Notes: generated from the sequence alone by a model not told the origin. DNA of 64,000 nt from Mycoplasma zalophi (GCF_018914005.1 NZ_JAHMHI010000001.1:310001-374000), one strand, 5' to 3'; counted from the first letter of the stretch, positions 11,035 to 22,511 are shown. Program-made: numbers and translations.

Positions 11035-11702
11035 CTAATAATCTATTTTCTCAATTTTATTGTCTTTTAATACTGTTTTTATGGAATTAAAATTTATTTC
11101 GCATTCAATTTTCGTTTTGTAACGTGTATTACCAAATGGATATTTTTTTCAATCATGAATATCGCTAAAATAAACAATTGGTGCATTGGGAAAATGCTTT
11201 AAAACTTTTTTAAATTTGAATTATTTGGATTAGTTGAATCAAAACCATCCGCTTAATAATTTTCTATATCCTCTAATTTCATAATATCTTGCCTTTTCCA
11301 ATGTAATAAAAAATCATAAATCGATATTTTTTAAATACTTCAAGCGTCTGACCATAACTTAATCAATTAATATTTTCTCTTGAATAACATTTATTAATAA
11401 TTTTTCTTATCTCTTCTAGATTTTCTTCAGGATCAAAAACTATAATGATTTGACTTTTTTATTTTCTTGGGAAGATAAATTTAATTCACAACCTGGAAAT
11501 AATGTAATATTTAATTTATTTTTTATAATGATTTTTTGTCTTTTATAATAACTTTCCAAAAATAAATCACCATGGTCTGCAAAGAAGCAATATGTACATG
11601 CTTAACTTGAAGAATTTTTAACATTTGTTCATTAGTTAATTTAATTATATTACTTCCTGATCATTGGAATTTGTTTAATGTAGATGAAAATCTATATTTC
11701 AC
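11035..11702 (-). pseudogene. decayed PHP-domain protein gene
   Basis: From a GTG at 11702 the frame reads MKYRFSSTLNKFQWSGSNII... for about 40 residues. A shift then gives FFADHGDLFLESYYKRQK and LFPGCELNL, another shift gives IIIVFDPEENLEEIRKIINK, and a last one gives FPNAPIVYFSDIHDWKKYPF and FNSIKTVLKD before a stop at 11035. ADHGD, PGCE and SD-x-H match the order and spacing of metal-binding motifs in PHP phosphoesterases. The stop is followed by a ribosome binding site and the ATG of the ATPase remnant, so these were two consecutive genes. At least three frameshifts make it non-functional. Confidence 0.65.
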
Positions 11703-11779
11703 TTCAAATTACACCACTTTTACTATATATATTTATATATTAACTATAATATTGTTATAAATCAATATTTATTTTATTT

Positions 11780-11816
11780 AAAAATAACACATGCAAATTG
11801 CATTGTGTCATTTTAA
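11780..11816 (-). terminator. terminator of secA
   Basis: Imperfect hairpin (AAAATAACACATGCA / TGCATTGTGTCATTTT, one bulge) immediately after the secA stop on the minus strand, followed by T-rich sequence. Confidence 0.6.
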
Positions 11817-11820
11817 ATTA

Positions 11821-14469
11821 TTATTTCTTGGCTTCTATTAAACCAAAATCCCTAATTAATGTTTGTTTTAGATTTTCAATATAATTTTCTATTTCTTCAT
11901 TAGCGATATTTTGACTTTTTAAAACTTGATAATGTTGTCTTAAAATCGAATCAATCATTTCTAATTTTGCTCTTAATTCGTTTTCAAAAGTTTCTTCATT
12001 TGATGAATAATTATTAGATTTAGCAACTTCTGGGTTGTTCATTAAATTAACCACTGATTCTAATGCAATTCTATCTGTTAATTCGTTGAAACGTTTTGAA
12101 CCTTCTTCGGTATAAATTTGATAAGGATTTTTTTGAGAATATTGAACTAAATTAGATGATTGTCTTAGTTTATCCATAACGTTAATATGATTTTGTCATG
12201 CATTATCAAATACACGTAAAATTATTTGTCTTTCAGAAATCACAAGAGATGAAATACCATATTTATCAATAAAGTTTTCTCTTAGTTTTTCATATTCTTG
12301 AATAAATATTTTTGCAACAAATTCAGATAAATCAACTTTATCATATTTTGAAATTTCAGATTTTTCAAATTTATATTCAGAATATCTCATTCAATTTTTG
12401 TTTAGATATTCTGCAAATTTTTGGTAATCAAAACTATTGTTTTTTAAAACAAAATAATCATTATCAACAATTTGTTTTGCTGAAGAAATAATCATTTTAT
12501 TAATTATTTCCCCCATATCATCACGTTCTAAAATTCAATCACGTTGTTGATAAATTAAATCACGTTGTTGTCTGATAACATCATCATAATTTAAAACACT
12601 TTTACGGTTATCGTAGTTAAATCCTTCGATTTTCTTTTGTGCTCTTAGAAATGCTTTTTGAATTGCTTTACCTTCAATTGGTTGATCCTTATATTCTTTA
12701 AACATTTCTTTTCATTTATCTTGTAAACCAAAACGTAAAATAAGTTGATCATCAAGACTTAAGAAAAATTTAGTATACCCAACATCACCTTGACGTCCTG
12801 AACGACCTTTTAATTGGTTATCTATTCTTCTACTTTCTGCTTTATCGGTACCTAAAACATATAATCCACCAGCTTCGCGGGCTTCTTGTGAAGGTTTTAT
12901 ATCGGTTCCACGTCCTGCCATATTTGTTGCAATAGTTACTGCACCTAATTGACCAGCCGCTGAAATAATAGCAGCTTCTTCAGCATTTTGTTTTGCATTT
13001 AAAACAGTGTGAGGAATATTTGCTTTAACTAAATATTCATGTAATCTTTCTGAATCTTCTACTTGCGCTGTTCCTATTAGTATTGGCTGTTTGCGCTCAT
13101 AAACTTTTTTAACTTCTTCAACAATAGCCATATATTTTGAATGCATATCAACATAAATTACATCTTCATCATCATATCTTACCATTGGTTTATTTGTAGG
13201 AATTACATTTACACGCATATTATAAATATCAATGAATTCTTTTTCTTCTGTTTTTGCAGTCCCTGTCATTCCTGACAATTTTTTAAACAATCTAAAAAAG
13301 TTTTGGTAAGTAATTGTGGCTTGTGTTTTATTTTCTGCTTCAATTTCAATTCTTTCTTTTGCTTGAATTGCTTGTTGAAGACCTTCTGAATAAGCACGAC
13401 CTTCCATGATACGACCAGTAAATGAGTCGACTAATTCGATTTTATCATCTCTTACAATATATTCAACATCTAATTTCATAATTTTATGTGCTCTTAAAGC
13501 ATTTTGAATCCTATGAACTAGTTCTGAATTTTCAATGTTATATAAGTTGCTGAAATTAAAATATGTATTAGCTTTTGAGATACCTTCATCTGTTAAATAT
13601 ACACTTTTAGTTTCTTCATCTATGTAATAATCTTCTTCTGATAATGTACGTACAAATAAATCAGCCACAGTGTATAAGGTACTTTCTTCATTATCTCCAC
13701 CACTAATAATTAAAGGAGTTTTTGCTTCATCAATTAAAATACTATCTACTTCATCTAAAAGAATATAGTTCAATCCTCTTTGAACTTTTTCTTCTTTTGA
13801 TAAAACCATATTATCTCTTAAATAGTCAAATCCAAGTTCTGAGTGAATTGAGTATGTAATATCACAATTGTATGCTTGACGTTTTAATTCTGTAGACATT
13901 TGTGCTTTGTTAATACCAACACTTAAACCTAATCAATTAAAAACTTCTCCCATTTCTGTTGCATCACGCTCTGCTAAATACTCATTAACTGTTGAAACTA
14001 TAACATTTTCACCTGTTAAAGCATTTAAATATACAGGAGCTATTGATGTTATTGTTTTCCCTTCACCAGTTTTCATTTCGGCTACAGAACCTAAATCTAA
14101 AATAACACCACCTAACATTTGCACATCAAAAGGTCTTTTTCCTAGAACACGTTTAGTAGCTTCTCTACTAACTGCAAAAGCTTCTACTCTAATATCTTCA
14201 GTTGTTTCACCTTTAATTAATCTTTCTTTAAATTCAATAGTTTTGGCTTTTAATTCATCATCTGTCAATTTTGAAACATAATCTTCTAGAATATTAATTT
14301 CATATAAAGTGTTGTAAGCAATACGCATTTCAGCACTTTTAAAATTTATTTTATATCATTTTTCTTTTTTGCCATTTCTTTTTGGAATTATTCATTTACC
14401 TTTTTCATCGTAATGATTTTTTGAATTAAAAACATTATTATTATTTTGTTTTTTGTCAAGTTTTTTCAT
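11821..14469 (-). CDS. secA: preprotein translocase ATPase SecA
   Basis: 882 residues; the motor that drives secretory proteins and lipoprotein precursors through SecYEG. In order: Q-motif/Walker A region with [10 protein letters not shown] and [13 protein letters not shown]-type box [18 protein letters not shown], preprotein-binding segment, second helicase half with [12 protein letters not shown] and GRSGRQGD, then a shorter helical scaffold. Several TGA are read as Trp. The start at 14469 is the first ATG of the open frame and adds about 30 Lys/Asn-rich residues before the region where SecA usually begins; a later start near ATG 14328 would remove conserved helix, so the long form is preferred. 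The C-terminal zinc-binding SecB linker is absent, as expected without SecB. A hairpin terminator follows. Confidence 0.96.
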
Positions 14470-14593
14470 GTATATAATTTTACTATATAAAATTAATTTT
14501 ATATAAATTAAATTTTATTATGGTTTATTAATAAATTATAGTAATTACTATTTTTAAACTAAACTTTTTTAAAATTTAACACTTCCAAAAAGA

Positions 14594-14630
14594 TATATAA
14601 AAAACTTGCCATACACAAGTTTTTTATATA
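14594..14630 (-). terminator. terminator after the def/membrane-protein pair
   Basis: Perfect 15-base inverted repeat (TATATAAAAAACTTG / CAAGTTTTTTATATA) three bases beyond the minus-strand stop at 14633. Confidence 0.8.
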
Positions 14631-14632
14631 TT

Positions 14633-15670
14633 TTAGTTTTCTTTTGAACTGTTAGTTAATGCTGTAATTAAAAAGTTGGCATAATTATCTACTAATTTAA
14701 CTACTTCTGGATCTTTGTTTTCGTATTTTTCTTTTAAATCATCATTTATAAAAGATTTTACTAAAAAATTCTTTAGAGATTTTTTCCCGGTTTCATTTAA
14801 TTGTTTCATTACTAAATTCTTACTTTTTATATTTTCTTCAATAATAGCTCTATTTCTGTCATTAAGTTCAATTGTGTTTCTATCTAGTTTATTATCACCT
14901 GCAGCTTTTGCAAATACTGGAACAAGTAAATTACTTGTAAAATCATCATTTAAAATATATTCGAATTTCGCTTTATCTTCATCAGAAATTTTTTCTCCAT
15001 CTATAAAGCTTTTGTTTATTGCAATACTTGAAAAAACTTTTTGAATTCCATTAGATTTGGTTAAACTTAATAAATAATTAAATGATTTTAATTTACCTGC
15101 GTAGGTTATTGCTTGATTTTTAGATAAAACTTTTATTGAAGGAGATAAGAATTTTTTATTAAAATTATCTTCTTTATTCACAAATAATGTCGTTGCATTT
15201 GAAACAAATAATGCTAGTGGGAATATAGCAATCGTACTTATTAGTGAACCACTTAATCTTAATGCTAATGATTTTTTAAATGATTGTGTTGCTTTTTGTC
15301 TTCTAAATACTTTTCTTAAGAAAAATAATCACACTATAAAATACACAAACCCTGTAACTATTTCAAGTAATACAAATACTGAAATTGCATATATTGTATA
15401 TAACAATGGTTTAAAATCTTCTTCTTTTAAACCACTATTTTGTGTATATTCTTTAAATGTTTCATTAAATTGTTTAAATGCAATATCAAATGTAAATATT
15501 GAAATTAATATTGAAACAATTGCTGTTACAAAAGTTACAGTAGAAGCGGTAACTTTTTTCATTAATCCCAACACAAACCCGATTAATAATAAAGCAAAAA
15601 AAGCAATAATAGGAATATAGGTTAAACCTTGATGTTGAGAAATATTTAAAAATGATTCTATTGTTTTCAT
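14633..15670 (-). CDS. conserved mycoplasma membrane protein, function unknown
   Basis: 345 residues with TGA as Trp. It begins with three hydrophobic segments (about residues 17-35, 42-62 and 93-118), has a basic loop (LRKVFRRQKATQSFKKS), then a fourth segment near 135-155, followed by a Lys/Asn-rich soluble C-terminal half of about 185 residues. The N-terminal part resembles CvpA-like membrane proteins in size and style but this is weak. The start lies 1 base after the def stop, so the two are co-transcribed; a strong terminator follows. Confidence 0.7.
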
Positions 15671-15671
15671 A

Positions 15672-16223
15672 TTAACCTACCAATTTTAAATCTTTTGTTG
15701 CTTGTCAAGGATTTTTTTGATCAATGTGATCTAAAAACAATTTTCCTTGAAGGTGATCATATTCATGCTGCATAACAATTGCTAAATAACCTGTTGTGTC
15801 ATAACGTTTCATTTTTCTTTCATTGTATGAGTAAGCATCAATAATAACACGATTGTATCTTTTTACATAACCTTCTTGGTTTGGCCATGCATCAGAAACA
15901 CTTAAACACCCTTCGCCTTGTGCAAGTGCTTGTAATGCTTCAGAATGACCTTTCATAACTGGATTTATTAATGCATCTTTAAAAATTACATTTCCGTTAT
16001 CATCTTGCACAAAAATATAAAATATGTTTTTTAATATTCCATATTGAACAGCAGCAACTCCAACACCTGGTCTGAATTTTGTTCCTTCAGTTTGTGAGTC
16101 ATCGATGTGATAAATCATTTTTTTAATCAATAATTCATCTTCTTCTGTCAAGGGGATAGGAACATCTTTTGATTTTTGTCTTAATACCTTTGCAGGTAAT
16201 TTTGTTAACTTTACTTTAAACAT
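15672..16223 (-). CDS. def: peptide deformylase
   Basis: 183 residues. Removes the N-formyl group from nascent proteins; metal enzyme. The three family motifs are present: GVGVAAVQ (near residue 52), EGCLS (about 104) and HEYDH (about 156), the last two supplying Cys and two His metal ligands plus the catalytic Glu. TGA near the end is read as Trp, extending the C-terminus by 12 residues to a TAA at 15672. First gene of a two-gene minus-strand unit. Confidence 0.96.
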
Positions 16224-16287
16224 AATTTGATTATATCAAATACTAATAAAAAAGTTGAAATGATAAGATTTTTTTTATAATTATTCT

Positions 16288-16830
16288 ATGCTAAGAATTG
16301 TAAGTGGAAAATATAAAAATTTAAAAATTGAACAACCTGATAAAAAAATAACTAGAGCTAGTAGTGAAAAACTAAGAGAAGCTATTTTTTCTAGTATTCA
16401 ATTTGACTTAGAAAATAAAACTTTTTTAGACTGTTTTGGTGGTAGTGGAGCTTTTGGATTCGAAGCAATAAGTAGAGGTTGTTTAGAAGTATTAATACTT
16501 GAAAAAAATTCACATGCTTTTAATATTATTAAACAAAATAAACAAAAATTTCAAAGCGAAAAAATTAATGTTCTTAATGTTGATACAATAAAATTTTTAG
16601 AAAAAAAATCAAATAAAATTTGGAATTTTGTTTTTATAGATCCACCTTATACTAAAAAAGAATATTATGATTTGTGCACTCAAAATTTACTAAATAATAG
16701 CTTTATTAATGAAAATAGCATAATTATTTTAGAGTCTAATTTCGAAATTAAAAATTTAGATAAATTTGAATTAATAAAACAAAAAAAATATGGTATTTCT
16801 TTTGTTAGCTACTGAAAAATTACTAGCTAA
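16288..16830 (+). CDS. rsmD: 16S rRNA (guanine(966)-N(2))-methyltransferase RsmD
   Basis: 180 residues. Methylates G966 (E. coli numbering) of 16S rRNA using S-adenosylmethionine. It shows the N-terminal LRIVSGKYKNLKI, the conserved ITRASSEKLREAIFS, the SAM-binding FLDCFGGSGAFGFEA and the catalytic IDPPY. A TGA five codons before the end is Trp. It starts 64 bases from def in divergent orientation, and its last 8 bases overlap the end of convergent mtnN. Confidence 0.95.
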
Positions 16831-17488
16831 ATATTTTTATTAAAATGTTACAAATAACTTGTGAACATTTTTTTATATTTTCTTGATAATCACTTGAATT
16901 ATTATCTTTAAAAATATGATCAGATACAACTTTTATTAAACTTATATCTTTATTTAATAAATAACAATTTTGTAATAAAGAAGTAGATTCCATATCTACT
17001 AATGAAAATGATTTTAAATCATAATTTTTTATATTTTCTTTAGAAATAAAACTATCTCCACTAATTGAATTTGCAAATTCTAAATTTATTTTTTGCAACA
17101 ATTCAGTGTTTAATCCAGTACTTGATGAGTATAATTGAGGCATATTGGGTAATTGGCCAATTTTATAATTTGGTAATGCCGTTAAATCTACATCTCAATA
17201 TTGTGAAGTATTTATTAAAAACGCTTTTGCAATTTCAATGTCATTATCGAGTGAACCCGCTGTACCTATATTTACTATTTTTGAAATATTTTTGTACTTA
17301 TTTAATGTCGTATTTAATGCTACTGATGCATTAACTTTTCCTACACCACTAATTGTTAAAATAAATTGTTGATTATTAAAAATACATTCATAAATTTGAA
17401 TGTTTTTTGTTTCAAAAATCATTTTTTTTGACAAAATTTTAAAAAATGATTCTACCTCTTGTAATTCTGCTGCTATTATTAATTTCAT
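16823..17488 (-). CDS. mtnN: 5'-methylthioadenosine/S-adenosylhomocysteine nucleosidase
   Basis: 221 residues with TGA as Trp. Cleaves adenine from MTA and SAH, the by-products of SAM-dependent reactions. Visible family features: IIAAELQEVESFF at the N-terminus, LTISGVGKVNASVA, IVNIGTAGSLD, the substrate-binding LVDMESTSLLQ (the ME pair) and IKVVSDHIFKDNN (catalytic Asp in SD). It begins at the last base of pgi (shared base 17488) and ends overlapping rsmD by 8 bases with no hairpin between them. Confidence 0.92.
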
Positions 17489-18810
17489 TATATTTTTTCT
17501 AAAATATCCTTTAAAAATCTATTATAAATATCGTAACTTCTTCCATCAAAAGGATTAACACCCAATAAATAAGCACTCATCAAGCTTGAATTTTGTAAAA
17601 AGACGATTAATTGTCCTATTGTATCTTCTGAATTATCTTCTAAAGTGATTTGAATATTTTGATAATGACCTACTTTTTGAAAAAGATCATTATATGCATT
17701 TTGTGAATATAAAAGTAACTGGTTGGGAGTTGTTGAAGGCAATTCAAAATAAGGTTTATTTCTTTCGTAATTACCAATATGCTTTTCATCAAACAATCTC
17801 TGAGTTGAAAGAATTGTTAAAAATAAGGAATCTATTTGCTGTGTTTTTTTGTAACCTTGCTGAAAAAATTGTGATCTTGTTGAAATTTCTTTACTAAAAT
17901 TAGCAATGTCTAAATAAAGTGATTTATTTTCTTTTGAATTTGTTTGTGAAAATAAATATTGTCAATATTTTGAAAACGTTGCTAAATCATTGTCAAAATT
18001 TACAAAAATTTCATGATCTAATCCCATATTTTTAAGATAAAGTCTAGCAAAAGCATACTGATACGCAATATTTTGTGATAAATTAGTTGAACTAAAGTCC
18101 ATTTTTGCTTTTGCAGCACCACTTAAAATTCTTGAAATATCAATTCCAGCACAAGCCATAGGAAGCAATCCAACACTGGTAAAAATACTGTAAACTTCAG
18201 GTATTTTGTCTAAAAAAGTAAAAATTTTATATTGTTTATAATAAGCAATTTTATTTAAATTTCCAGTATTTGGATTTGTGGTTATACAAATATATTGTGA
18301 AGAATTTTTAAGTCCTAATTTTCTTTCCATTATTTCGGAAAAAAATTGAAAATTTGCCAAAACATCAATATCATTTCCACTTTTAGAAATAACGTGAATT
18401 GCAAAAGGTTTATCGTCTAAATAATTTTCTAGATTTTTTAATTCCTTGCTATTTAAAATATGGTCCAAATAAATTATTTCCATATTCTTTTTATTTTTAG
18501 ATAAATTTCGATGGTTTATAAAATGATTGTTACCAATATAATCAATTACTGATTTTGAATGCAAACTTAATGAATAAGCACTAATAACCAACAACACATT
18601 AACTTCGGTTTTTCATTTAAAGGACAAATCACTGATTTCTTTAACTTCTAAATTTTTAGGGTTTGCTAAATCTAAAAAATCCAAAAACTCGTGTCCATCT
18701 ATATTTCTTGATGCAATATTATTAGCTAATCCGTAAATAATTTTTTGATATTTTTCTGTAAATTTTGAATTTAATTCATTTGCTAGTTTTAAAGAAATTT
18801 TACCAATCAT
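17488..18810 (-). CDS. pgi: strongly diverged glucose-6-phosphate isomerase, active-site motifs altered
   Basis: 440 residues, normal for the family. Fold signatures remain: FTSVGLLPMACAGIDI near residue 212, the QFFQQGYKKT region and a C-terminal GQLIVFLQNSSL...GVNPFDGRSYDIY. The sugar-phosphate loop normally reading ISKSGTT-x-EP is ISKSGNDID (about residue 141), the GGS-x-LG loop is VISAYSLSLHSK (about 75), and the GGR(F/Y)S box before VGLLP is KIPEVYS. It lies between an S1-domain gene (11-base overlap) and mtnN. The reaction would be glucose-6-phosphate to fructose-6-phosphate, but activity is doubtful. Confidence 0.8.
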
Positions 18811-19138
18811 TTTTTATCTTTCTTTTTGTAAATTTTAAGAGTTTCTCAAAACTACTCTTGCGATTAAATTCAAATTCAAAAGGGTTACGTAAAAATTTAG
18901 GATGAATGTTTTTAAAAGAAATTATGTAATTATTTTTAGCTTCGTTATATTCTTTTACAAACACACAAATTTCTTCACCGATTCTAAAAATATCTTCAAG
19001 ATCCCCAATATAATAATCACTTACATCTTTTAAATTTAATCTAAATGTTTGTTTGTTTTGATTTTCTAAAAGCACAAAACTTCTGTATATTTTTGTTACT
19101 TTTACTTGAACTACCTTATTTACAATATCTATATTCAT
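18800..19138 (-). CDS. small S1-like RNA-binding protein
   Basis: 112 residues. The first 75 fit an S1/OB fold: VVQVKVTKIYRSFVLLENQN, then a strand pair and IGEEICVFVKEYNEAKNNYIIS, similar to the CvfD/YugI general-stress group. The C-terminal third is basic and may bind RNA. It overlaps the pgi start by 11 bases, so the two are probably translated in a coupled way. Likely modulates translation or RNA stability; this is inferred from the domain only. Confidence 0.72.
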   Translation of the reverse strand: MNIDIVNKVVQVKVTKIYRSFVLLENQNKQTFRLNLKDVSDYYIGDLEDIFRIGEEICVFVKEYNEAKNNYIISFKNIHPKFLRNPFEFEFNRKSSFEKLLKFTKRKIKNDW

Positions 19139-19217
19139 ATTTTTAATTATATATTACTTTTATTAATCGATTCAATTTATAAGATATCAAAAAACATATA
19201 AACTAAAAATACTAGAT

Positions 19218-19229
19218 TATAATTATAAT
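19218..19229 (+). promoter_or_regulatory. tandem TATAAT -10 elements before the p37 operon
   Basis: Two adjacent perfect TATAAT hexamers, 22-33 bases upstream of the ATG at 19251. No convincing -35 box, as is usual in mycoplasmas. They lie in the only divergent intergenic space upstream of the p37 genes. Confidence 0.5.
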
Positions 19230-19250
19230 AATTATATTTTAAGGAGTAAT

Positions 19251-19511
19251 ATGTTTAGAGAAAAGAGTGTATCTTCAATAGCTAGTGAGCAAAAAGACTC
19301 AAATTATGTTGTTTTACAAGTTATTTTAAAAGAAAAATGATTAGAAAAAGGAAGTAAAAATTTAACTGATTTAGAATATATTATTAATCAACAAACAGCA
19401 AAAGGATATAGATTGCACACCTTAAATACTACATCATCAATACACAGTGCAGGATTACTTGGTGTCAATAGAATGCAAGCAATATTAGTTTTTGAAAAAA
19501 TTAAAAATTAA
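19251..19511 (+). CDS. small DUF4177-like protein
   Basis: 86 residues with one TGA as Trp; missed if TGA is taken as stop. The layout matches DUF4177 proteins: a first strand NYVVLQVILKEKW, a helix LTDLEYIINQQTAKGYRLHTL (the eGWrl-type turn) and a last strand RMQAILVFEKI. Preceded by AAGGAG seven bases before the ATG. It stands first in the unit with the p37 lipoprotein and permease. No known biochemical role. Confidence 0.72.
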
Positions 19512-19537
19512 AATGTTTAAAATAAGGGGGATAAAAA

Positions 19538-20722
19538 ATGCTTAAAAAATATTTAAAAAAAATATTTAGTATATTTATGGTCACAAGTTGCCTTTTTATT
19601 CCTTATTTTTTTGTTTCTTGTGCTAACCAAACCACCATGCAAATGAGTACATTAACACCATGAGCAAAAGATTTTAAAATTAAAAATATTAATTTTTTTA
19701 AATCAATTGAATCAAAGTATAATAAACTAAAAAATCAAGACATTAACACAAAAAATACTGAAAATATCACTTTAAATCCTGATTTATTAAGCAATGACAG
19801 AGCGTTAGTTGAATCTGTAATTACCAATAAAAGTCAAATAGCAATTGTTAATAGTGTTTTTTTAAACAATCAATTTAATGAAACCCAAAAATACATTGAT
19901 CTTGTTCATCCTATTCTACTTGCAAAAACATTTATTCCTAAATATGATGAAGATATGGTTTTTTATGATGCAAATAACAATGAAAAAATGAATGAAATTG
20001 TAAAAAAACAAAACAATGATTTTTCAAAAAAACCATATAGTCAATGAGATGATAAAGAATATGGTTTTAATTATGGTATTTATCAACACTTTTATGAACC
20101 CATTAATAAAAGTATAAATTACCAAAGAGGAGCAATTTTTATCACAGGAACTGACGAAGTCTTAAAAAAAATAAAAGAAGCTTGAAAAAATCGCGATTGA
20201 AAAACATTCAGTAGTTTTGGAATTGTAAAAAATCAAGACACAAGTTCTGCAACTAGATTTGTTTATCCTGAGTTTTTATTTAAAAAACACTTCAACAAAT
20301 ATAACAAACAATTTACTGGATTTAATAATGATGAAAATGCAAATCCAAATAATTACATCAATTATCCAATTCATAATTCAGCAACACATATGGGTCAAAG
20401 TATTTTTAAAGATTTTCATATTTTTTTAGGTGAAGAAAATGAATATGCATTTCACCATAATGACCCTGACAAAAATTACTTTTCAAGACCAGAGGGCGAA
20501 AAAATTGAAATTTTAACCTTAACTGATCCTTTTTTATTTTTTGTAGTTATTGCATCAAATAAATTAAGTGAAAAAGAGATTATTTTTTTACAACAAGCAA
20601 TTTTAGAAACATCACAAGAAAATAAAGATGATTTCAGTTATAGAATAGGTATTAGTGGATATACAAAAGAAAACGCAAATAGAGAATATATTAAAAATTT
20701 TTATGATAGGGCTAGAAAATAA
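19538..20722 (+). CDS. p37-type substrate-binding lipoprotein (Cypl family)
   Basis: 394 residues with TGA as Trp. The N-terminal signal has a lipobox ending FVSC at Cys28. The body closely follows the Mycoplasma hyorhinis p37/Cypl pattern: YQRGAIFITGTDEVLKKIKE, AWKNRDWKTFSSFGI and KDFHIFLGEENEYAFHHND. p37 of M. hyorhinis binds thiamine pyrophosphate, and a thiamine-type substrate is the best inference. A strong AAGGGGG ribosome binding site precedes the ATG. The stop overlaps the permease start (TAATG). The ATPase found with p37 in other mycoplasmas is not here. Confidence 0.85.
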
Positions 20723-22404
20723 TGAACACAGAGATTAGGCGCAATATTTTTACTTATTCTCTATATAAAAACAACAAATTAATTAAAAATAAATTAAAAC
20801 CTCAAACAAAAATTTTAATTGCTATGTTTTTAATAGCAATTGCTTCAGTTGCTATTTGAAGAACTAATTTTTTGGCTAGTTCTGGTGGTTTTAATCTATT
20901 TTTTGAAAGTCTGAAAAATATTTTTAAACCGTTTCAAACATCTACATATTTACAAGAAAAAAACTTATGAGTTTTAAGTTTAAAATTTTTATGATTAAGT
21001 TTTAAAGTTACATTTTTAGGTACTGTTTTAGGTACTGTTTTTGCTTTATTTACTGCATTAATCGGAAATATAAAAACTAACAATAAAATTCAATCATATG
21101 TAATTAGATTTATTATTTTATTTTTTAGAAGTTTTCCCGAATTAATATACTTATACTTTTTTACAACTAGTTTAAGTGGCGAAATATCATCTGTTTTATT
21201 AATAAGTTGATTTAGTTGAATATGACTACATAAATTTATTTCAGAAGCTATTGAAAATGTGCCTTCTAACATTTATAAAAGACTAATTAAATTAGGTTAT
21301 TCAAAAACCCATATTTTATTTAGATATATTTATCCTTCAATTAAAAATAAGATAATAATTTTTAGCTTATATTCATTTGAATCAAATTTAAGATGAACTT
21401 CTGTATTTAGTACCTTAGGAGTAGTTGGTATTGGACAACTTTTAAATTATGCAAATGAAAGCATTTATAAAATGCATGAATTATTAATTCCCTTACTTGT
21501 TTTTGTTATTTTTATTAGTATATTAGAATGATTTAGTTATATTACAAACAACTATTTATTGATTGCAAAATCCAAAAAAGTCACACAAGAAAATTTCTTT
21601 AAAATTAATAAAAATAAAAAAAATAAAACTATAGGAATTATATTTATACTTGTTGTATTAATTATTTCAACAATTTTTATGCTTTTTAGCATTAAAAACA
21701 TACATTTTTATCCAAATGCACTAAAAAGTATTTTTAATGATTTAATTAATCCAAATTGGAATATAGTAACTCAAAATGACAATATATTTTTAATTATTTT
21801 AGACTTATTTTTAGAAATATATATCACAATTGTTCTAGTAATTATTCTTACTTATATTAATCTAAGACTTACAAATCAAAAAACAAATAATTTATTTTCT
21901 ATGCATATTTTTAGATTCATAAGTACATTTATTAGAATCGTTCCTACGATTGTAATTTTCTTTACTATTGGAATTATTTTCAAAAGACCAGCGGCTGCTT
22001 TTGTTATTTCTTTTGCCATCCACTCATCAACAGTTATTTCAAAACAATTAAACGAATCAATTTCTAAAATAGAAGATAAAAATATTAATAATTTAATAAG
22101 ACAAGGATGATCACAAGGAAGAATTTTTAGATCATATATTTTACCTTATATAAAAAATAATTCATCCACTTTTTTAATTCTAGAAGTAGAAAAAAATATT
22201 CGAAATTTTATAAACTATGGTTTATTTGGAGCAAGTAATTTCGGTTTAGCTATGGTATACAGTCAAAGATCTTCATATAGAGATATCACACCATATGTAT
22301 GAATTTCTGTATTTTTAATAATGATAACTAATATTTATTTTAATTATTTAAAGAACAAAAAAATTAACTTAAAACACAAAAAAATAAAATTTTCACAAAT
22401 TTAA
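20722..22404 (+). CDS. double-domain ABC permease of the p37 system (p69-like, PhnE-like)
   Basis: 560 residues with many TGA as Trp. Two homologous permease halves are fused: the first spans about residues 30-275 and the second about 295-555, each with several membrane helices and an EAA-like loop (IYKRLIKLGYSKTHILFRYIY in the first; NLIRQGWSQGRIFRSYIL in the second). This is the architecture of the M. hyorhinis p69 and phosphonate-type permeases. It starts in the stop of the p37 gene. No ATP-binding gene follows; the next gene is an unrelated carrier. Confidence 0.85.
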
Positions 22405-22511
22405 TGAGCCTTATTTACTTTTTTTTATACATTTTTTTGATAAAATTAAATTAGGTGTTTTCACCAACATAATAGAATTATGTAAATATATTTATTTTAT
22501 AAAGGAAAAAT

